DNA from: an uncultured Eubacteriaceae bacterium
GTDB taxonomy: Bacteria; Bacillota; Clostridia; Lachnospirales; CAG-274
DNA: 5,195 nucleotides
Direction of reading: 5' to 3'
Assembly: GCA_946534775.1 (NCBI GenBank)
Contig: CAMNCZ010000112.1
Coordinates: forward strand, 1 to 5,195
A program made the translations under genes and the position numbers. The notes below the pieces were generated by a model. That model made no database searches. It saw only the letters and a program-made list of their open reading frames with translations, and was not told the DNA's origin. Positions 4,974 to 5,195 of the stretch are shown one piece after another. Every line of letters starts with the position of its first letter. Within the stretch, counting starts at the first letter, position 1.

Positions 4974-5195
4974 TTATTCATATAAAAGCATATTTTCATC
5001 GGCGATCGCAAGATATTCCTCACTGCCGTCTCCGTTGGTGTCGCCTGCGGCATAATATGCGTTTTCGCCGCCCGTTATACCGCCGCCGTATACCTCAAAG
5101 CCCTTTATGCCAAGCGTGTACCTTGTAACAAAGCCGTTTGAGTCGTTTACATACAACTCTTTCACACCGTCGCCGTTTACATCTGCCGCAAAAAA
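4974..5195 (-). CDS. FG-GAP/VCBS-type calcium-loop repeat protein, C-terminal end
   Basis: Only the last 73 residues of this gene are present; the frame is open at the right edge (FFAADVNGDG...), and the in-frame GTG at 5165 is an internal valine. Two calcium-loop repeats are visible: DVNGDGVKELYV and, about 43 residues on, DTNGDGSEEYLAI. The D-x-N-G-D-G-x-x-E pattern followed by a short hydrophobic strand is typical of FG-GAP/VCBS beta-propeller blades, which are usually on exported or surface proteins. It is not a dockerin: the loops lack the paired dockerin helices. The protein ends MLLYE with no membrane anchor. It lies 78 bp upstream of the M15 peptidase in the same direction, so the two exported proteins may share a transcript. 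Its full size, signal peptide and any catalytic domain lie outside the window. Confidence 0.75.
   Translation of the reverse strand, partial: FFAADVNGDGVKELYVNDSNGFVTRYTLGIKGFEVYGGGITGGENAYYAAGDTNGDGSEEYLAIADENMLLYE

Noticed and set aside
5163..5165. GTG as the start of a 63-residue protein
   Set aside because: The upstream residues AADVNGDG complete a calcium loop in the same frame up to the right edge, so the gene is cut by the window.
4974..5195. Dockerin module (cellulosome)
   Set aside because: The D-x-N-G-D-G loops are like dockerin loops, but the spacing of about 43 residues and the beta-strand-like EYLAI and KELYV flanks fit FG-GAP/VCBS blades instead.

Overview
This is a chromosomal window that looks like a Gram-positive, low- to mid-GC anaerobe of the class Clostridia (Bacillota). 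The evidence is a DUF4364-type winged-helix gene (a mainly clostridial family), near-consensus sigma-A promoters with 17-bp spacers, purine-rich Shine-Dalgarno sites, TAA stops throughout, and an exported cell-wall-type M15 peptidase without an outer-membrane context. Species cannot be named from the sequence alone.

Layout. Two genes run rightwards at the left end. The first is the C-terminal half of an O-acetylhomoserine sulfhydrylase-type PLP enzyme (1-665), closed by a strong intrinsic terminator (667-704). After about 180 bp of AT-rich intergenic DNA with a consensus promoter (804-832) comes a DUF4364 winged-helix protein (886-1482). A perfect two-way hairpin terminator (1522-1550) separates these from four leftward genes. 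Read right to left, these are the 3' end of an exported-type FG-GAP/VCBS calcium-loop repeat protein (5195-4974), a secreted M15 zinc peptidase with a long acidic Glu/Thr linker (4895-3339), a FolB-FolK fusion (dihydroneopterin aldolase plus HPPK, 3323-2487), and a gluconate 5-dehydrogenase-like SDR oxidoreductase (2357-1560) with its own consensus promoter.

How the genes fit together. The peptidase and folBK genes are 15 nt apart with the folBK ribosome site inside the gap, so they are almost certainly cotranscribed even though their roles (cell wall, folate) are unrelated. The SDR gene stands out: it has a TTGACA-17-TATAAT promoter, a full AGGAGGT site and a strongly restricted codon set, which together suggest a highly expressed enzyme. 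Its expected sugar-acid partners are not in view. The sulfhydrylase gene belongs to methionine/cysteine synthesis.

I do not see an undescribed multi-gene system here. The points that most deserve a second look are an 8-mer (ATATTGCC) repeated in the two promoter-bearing intergenic regions, the acidic-linker architecture of the M15 peptidase, and the missing terminator between folBK and the SDR promoter.
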